This document shows positions 60,940 through 64,000 of a DNA stretch of 64,000 nt, piece by piece (the stretch's first letter is position 1; every line of letters begins with the position of its first letter). The notes beneath the pieces were generated by a model that saw only the letters and a list, made by a program, of their open reading frames with translations, was not told the origin of the DNA and did not search any database. Position numbers and translations under genes: made by a program. Location: NCBI RefSeq assembly GCF_042242105.1, contig NC_092019.1:5608328-5672327 (forward strand). The letters are read 5' to 3'. Source of the stretch: Pempheris klunzingeri (lineage: Eukaryota > Chordata > Actinopteri > Acropomatiformes > Pempheridae).

Positions 60940-62780
60940 AAAGACAGGCAGTGATGGACCAGCAGGGTGGAGCCTGTAATTCAACGTATGGCGTCCTGGT
61001 AGCTGGCTGCCATTCTGCCTGCTCTGAATCAAACATGACCAAACTACAACACACACACACACACACACTAGTAAATGTGCATGTTCACTGGTGTATGTTT
61101 TTATTACTCACTACTCATGTTACTGTATCATTATCCTCCCAACCTGTACATTTTTATTTTTAGATCCAAACAATAATGCTATCAGATTTAGAATTTGAAC
61201 TCGGTTTCATAAAACAAACAGACGTAAAGAAGACTTAAACACAACATTTAACCCTGCTGAGGACCGCCTAAGATCCTGAAAATGTATTCAGATAAGTCAG
61301 TTTACAACACTTTAAAGAGCTGCACACTCCCTGGTTACAGGCCATCTGAACACCATTAAGTATAATCAGCAGAATTAAACTAAAGTCAGCAGGAGAAATG
61401 CTTCTCTTCGTGCTCTGGTCAACAGGATTATTCAGATCTTCCCTCACTATTTACTGTACTCTCATTTTATTCCCCTTCTTCTTTTCATGAAGGATAACTC
61501 TGGTATTTTTAAACCAGGGCTCTGATTTTAGATATTTTGTGTCCAGTAGATCGAATGAGCTGCATGATGGTTATAACGTATTCCTTTGGGGTAGACGCGC
61601 CTGTCAAAAGCATGTTCACTGTAAGTGCTTGCTTTTGCCACTGACAGGCTCAGATTGTTATTTCAAGTGTCTGAAAACATAACAGAAAGGACAGACCTGT
61701 AAGGTGCCTACAGGTTTAACCAGGGAGAGACTATATATTGCAATCTTCACCGCCACCAAACACAAAAAAGTAATTTTACCCTGTAAAACACAGAAGTTGT
61801 TGGTCTACAATTTCCATTACTGATTAGTTTATTTGTCACATAAGATAATCTAGAGGACCAATTCCAAATCTTTTTGTACGTACATGTCAGTTCAAACCCG
61901 AAATATGTAGAAAATGGGGCCCAGTTTAAAAAAACACCAGAGTTCTCCCTTAAATTGAGAAATAACAACAAAAAAATAAGAAACTTTACGAAAGATAGCA
62001 ATGCATTTTGGTGTAATGACTTTCCTTCAGACTTTATGTCTCAGTTGATGGTTTCAGATATTGCTAAGAATATCGCAAAAGGCCACAGAAAGAGTAACTG
62101 AAACAACAACATAACATTATGCTTTCATAGTCAAAAAAAAATATATACAGCTGTCATCACAGACAGCATAGTTCAGCAATTAGATCCTGGTCTGCTAAAG
62201 CGACGTACTTGATATTTTCGCGGACTCGTTCTTGTGTTGTGGAGTGTTGATGTAAATGACTGAATCTCAACAGAAGCGATTGGTCTTTGATCGCATTAAT
62301 GGTTTGCAACACTGAACAACAAACCACCGAATAACAGCTTCACTGTTCCATTTGAAGTGCATTATTTTTCTTTTAACTTGTTTAATAATTTCACATTTAC
62401 AGCCAATCCTTTTGAAATATGAAGTGTGCTGAACACCAGCAGCCGGCAGCTCTGCTGTGCGTTTATGTACTTTGTTTGATTCTTTGATACAAACACAACT
62501 GCTTCTTCTTCTGTCTTTGGAGGCACCACGTTCAGGGTTCGCTTTTCTGCTGCTGACAATTTATGCTGCAATCTTAAACAGATGCTCATACTCATTAATA
62601 GGTGTAGTCCTTTGTACGGTATGTTACCTTGCCATCAGTGATGTACTTGCAGTTGATCTTGAGAAACTTCTCTGTGAGGGCCTCTTCCTCCTCGGAGGTG
62701 GATGACACCACTCTTGACTGGCGCAGGGCGGAGAACACTGGAGGGTGAATGCTTTCTGGTCTGGGGGGGCCATCAGAGTC
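43581..62780 (-). CDS. oxr1: Oxidation resistance protein 1 (partial, 5' part outside window)
   Basis: TLDc protein that protects neurons and mitochondria from oxidative damage and interacts with the V-ATPase. Coding exons in the window (minus): 62780-62628, 60546-60362, 58521-57857, 55849-55684, 52863-52698, 49444-49364, 47935-47810, 46117-45965, 45799-45704, 44302-44229, 43716-43581; 666 residues, phases consistent. Order: GRAM-type domain ([16 protein letters not shown] to KIRETVP, about 36-111), an acidic Ser/Thr/Pro-rich disordered part in the 665-nt exon, a conserved linker ([25 protein letters not shown]), then TLDc (about 515-666). TLDc includes [45 protein letters not shown] and the terminal [16 protein letters not shown] and GFYGTGETF favour OXR1 over NCOA7. 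The LysM domain and start lie beyond position 64000. Which teleost duplicate is unknown. Confidence 0.95.
45170..45340 (+). repeat. LINE-type 3' tail ending in (AATCT)n
   Basis: Contains TTGCACTTCTGGTTAGATGC, then TGTACAGGTGTAATGACAAT, AAAGTTG and three AATCT units. This layout is typical of teleost non-LTR 3' ends. Antisense in an oxr1 intron; 5' boundary approximate. Confidence 0.65.
45375..45565. repeat. Dispersed repeat, copy A
   Basis: Shares blocks with 53400-53600 in the same order: AAGAGCAACATTCACATT versus AACAGCAACATTAACATT; GTCCAACATTCACTC versus GTCTAATATTCAGTC; and CTCCACTATGTTCACCAGCT versus CTACACTATGTTCAGCAGCT. Non-coding, in an oxr1 intron. Confidence 0.6.
51028..51084 (-). 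CDS. oxr1: Alternative first coding exon for a TLDc-only oxr1 isoform
   Basis: A minus-strand ATG (51084-51082) opens [19 protein letters not shown] and meets a consensus donor, TGT|GTATGT at 51028/51027, in phase 0. The next exon downstream (49444-49364, starting [14 protein letters not shown]) begins in phase 0, so the join is in frame. It would give a 240-residue protein that is nearly all TLDc. Short TLDc isoforms of OXR1 are established in mammals. About 200 nt upstream lies a CCAAT/GC-box cluster. Usage is inferred. Confidence 0.5.
51265..51340 (-). promoter_or_regulatory. oxr1: Internal oxr1 promoter candidate
   Basis: In the oxr1 sense this holds a GC box (complement of CCCGCCCCC at 51332-51340), a CCAAT box (ATTGG at 51311-51315) and an inverted CCAAT (51273-51277). 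The stretch is GC-richer than the surrounding intron. It stands about 200 nt before the alternative first ATG. Confidence 0.45.
53162..53195. repeat. (CA)n microsatellite
   Basis: About 17 CA units in an oxr1 intron. Confidence 0.95.
53400..53600. repeat. Dispersed repeat, copy B
   Basis: Collinear with copy A at 45375-45565, same orientation, about 8 kb away. This copy adds CTCCTGAGACAAATATCTGG before the final conserved block. Non-coding. Confidence 0.6.
55936..56160 (+). mobile_element. TTAGC-type dispersed repeat, forward copy
   Basis: Starts TTTTAAAGGAGTAGTTCAAC and contains GCTTTCTTGCAGAAAGTTAG and GGTTAGCTTAGC. This is the 5' part of the family that is reversed at 38186-38830 and 36535-37130. 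In an oxr1 intron. Confidence 0.55.
56170..57850. other. oxr1 intron, nothing recognised
   Basis: Apart from a poly-T run at about 56931-56945, no element or exon is evident. Confidence 0.4.
60813..60937. repeat. TG/CG/CA alternating purine-pyrimidine tract
   Basis: (TG)n at 60813-60830, a short spacer, then about 96 nt of CACG, CGCACG and CA units (60842-60937). The CG-containing alternation is the classic Z-DNA-prone type. Located in the oxr1 intron between the two exons coding the GRAM domain. Confidence 0.9.
61048..61068. repeat. (CA)n microsatellite
   Basis: About ten CA units, 110 bp from the longer alternating tract in the same oxr1 intron. Confidence 0.9.
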
Positions 62781-63774
62781 CTGGACGTAGGAGAGGTGGG
62801 GGTGTGGAAATTGGTGTAATAGGGCAGGAGATAGAAACCATTTGTTAGTGCATACTTTAGTAATACTTATTACCATCTGTTCTTGGGCCTGGACTAGTTT
62901 GTTCTTTGTCACAACGAACAAAAAAAGTGCGCATTCTATAGTTAGGAGTGAAGTGAAATTAAGTGATGAGTCCAAAACTGCGAAATGCAAAGCTGTGTTC
63001 CACTTTATCCTCGTGCCTACACACAAACATCTATGTGAATGCTTAATGTCTAAATCTCTAAATAGCATTCAACCAAACAGACTAAATAATAAGCACTGTC
63101 GAACAGGCAGAGCTTGGTTCACTTGGTAATACATGCTGTAACTAATTTGTGTCTCATTTCATCAAACTAATGCGTTTGAGTCTCTAAATGTATTATCTAT
63201 ATATAAACAGATATTTTCTGCACAGCAGACAATCAGGTTAAAAGAAGCTGAAAGAGAAGCCAAATGAATGTGCCTCCTGTGTGTCTGAGCTTCAAACAGG
63301 CAATTAGGTGAAAAACTGTCTTATGAGACTGAAGCTATAATTGTTGTGCTTTTGGCACCATTTGATGTCTGGTTACTGTTATTTTAAGTCAACATGCCAT
63401 CGAGTCAGGGGCACATTTGGAAACTTGTGAAATGGGGCCGGACGGGGGCACAGTTTTAAAGACGAGGGACACATATGAGAAATGAGAAAAAAAATATTGT
63501 GAAGACTTCCAATCCGTGCTCCTCTGCAATAACAAACTGTACATTATTAATAGCTATACTGTTTATTTGGTGTAAATGAAAAATGAATGCCAGACTATTC
63601 AACAACTGTAGAACTGTAGACAACTGTAAATATATGTAATATTCTAAAAATAGATGCTGTTTTGCTACTCCAAATATCCTGCAGCTACAGACAGATTATG
63701 AGACAAAAAGGCCTCTGCATACAGACACGTACAAGGCCTCCACAGCCCGCTGACAGAGGAGAGAGACTGTTCAC
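62781..63774. other. oxr1 intron at right edge
   Basis: AT-rich intron upstream of the first visible oxr1 exon. No LysM-coding exon found. Confidence 0.4.
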
Positions 63775-63990
63775 TTTGTGTCTCACTGAAGTTGTTTTGC
63801 ATCTCTTTGAGGTCATTTTGTGTCTCATTTAAGTCATTTTGTGTCTCATTTAAGTCATTCTGTGTCTCATTTGTAGTTGCTCTGAACCTTATTGTGGTCA
63901 TTTTGAGTGTCCTTGTGGTTGTTTTGCGTTTCTTTGAGGTCATTTTGCATCTCATAGTGGTCATTGTCTCTTTTAAGTCGCTTTGCTTCA
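63775..63990. repeat. Degenerate 21-bp minisatellite
   Basis: Units such as GTCTCATTTAAGTCATTTTG recur with variation (GTCATTTTGCATCTCTTTGAG, TTTGAGGTCATTTTGCATCT). Because the unit is 21 bp the minus strand keeps an open frame repeating NETQNDL, which explains a spurious 108-residue frame here. Confidence 0.8.
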
Positions 63991-64000
63991 CTTTCTGGCC

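Noticed and set aside
63665-63991. 108-residue minus-strand open frame
   Set aside because: Produced by the 21-bp minisatellite; repetitive NETQNDL heptads and no homology.
62781-64000. LysM exon of oxr1
   Set aside because: Searched for the expected LysM sequence upstream of the first visible exon; not present, so the gene continues outside the window.

Overview
The window is vertebrate nuclear DNA, most likely from a ray-finned (percomorph-type) fish. The genes have many short exons with GT-AG introns. Introns and spacers are AT-rich and full of CA/TG microsatellites, teleost-style non-LTR retrotransposon tails and small DNA-transposon relics. All conserved genes give proteins close to vertebrate orthologues. 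No bacterial, phage or CRISPR features are present. Gene models were built by hand from splice sites and reading-frame phase; every join listed keeps the frame.

Layout: (1) pabpc1, cytoplasmic poly(A)-binding protein, minus strand, coding 2310-7335 in 14 exons, plus a spliced 3'UTR exon and a roughly 630-nt 5'UTR ending at a pyrimidine-start promoter near 7968. (2) A small minus-strand gene at 9604-11723, about 220 residues, carrying two tandem RHIM-like amyloid motifs and no kinase, TIR or Z-alpha domain; I do not recognise it as a named gene. (3) rnf144b, an RBR-type E3 ubiquitin ligase with a C-terminal membrane anchor, plus strand, 16087-23412. (4) A complete 14-coding-exon xylose isomerase gene, plus strand, 24980-29815, with all expected catalytic and metal-binding residues; this enzyme is not expected in a vertebrate. 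(5) sqle, squalene epoxidase, plus strand, 32026-39061, with an NF-Y/SRE-like promoter. (6) oxr1, oxidation resistance 1, minus strand, 43581-62780, truncated by the right window edge (the LysM exons lie outside), with an internal promoter and alternative first exon for a TLDc-only isoform.

The genes do not form one pathway. pabpc1, sqle and oxr1 all lie on human 8q, so their linkage looks ancestral; rnf144b (human 6p) and the xylose isomerase are not part of that human block. sqle and oxr1 are convergent.

The strongest signals for follow-up are: a perfect 14-nt complementarity (18 bp with one bulge) between the 5'UTR and 3'UTR of pabpc1, next to the A-rich PABP-binding stretches at both ends; the RHIM-only adaptor-like gene; and the intact vertebrate xylose isomerase. 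The rest of the non-coding space is mostly transposon relics and simple repeats.
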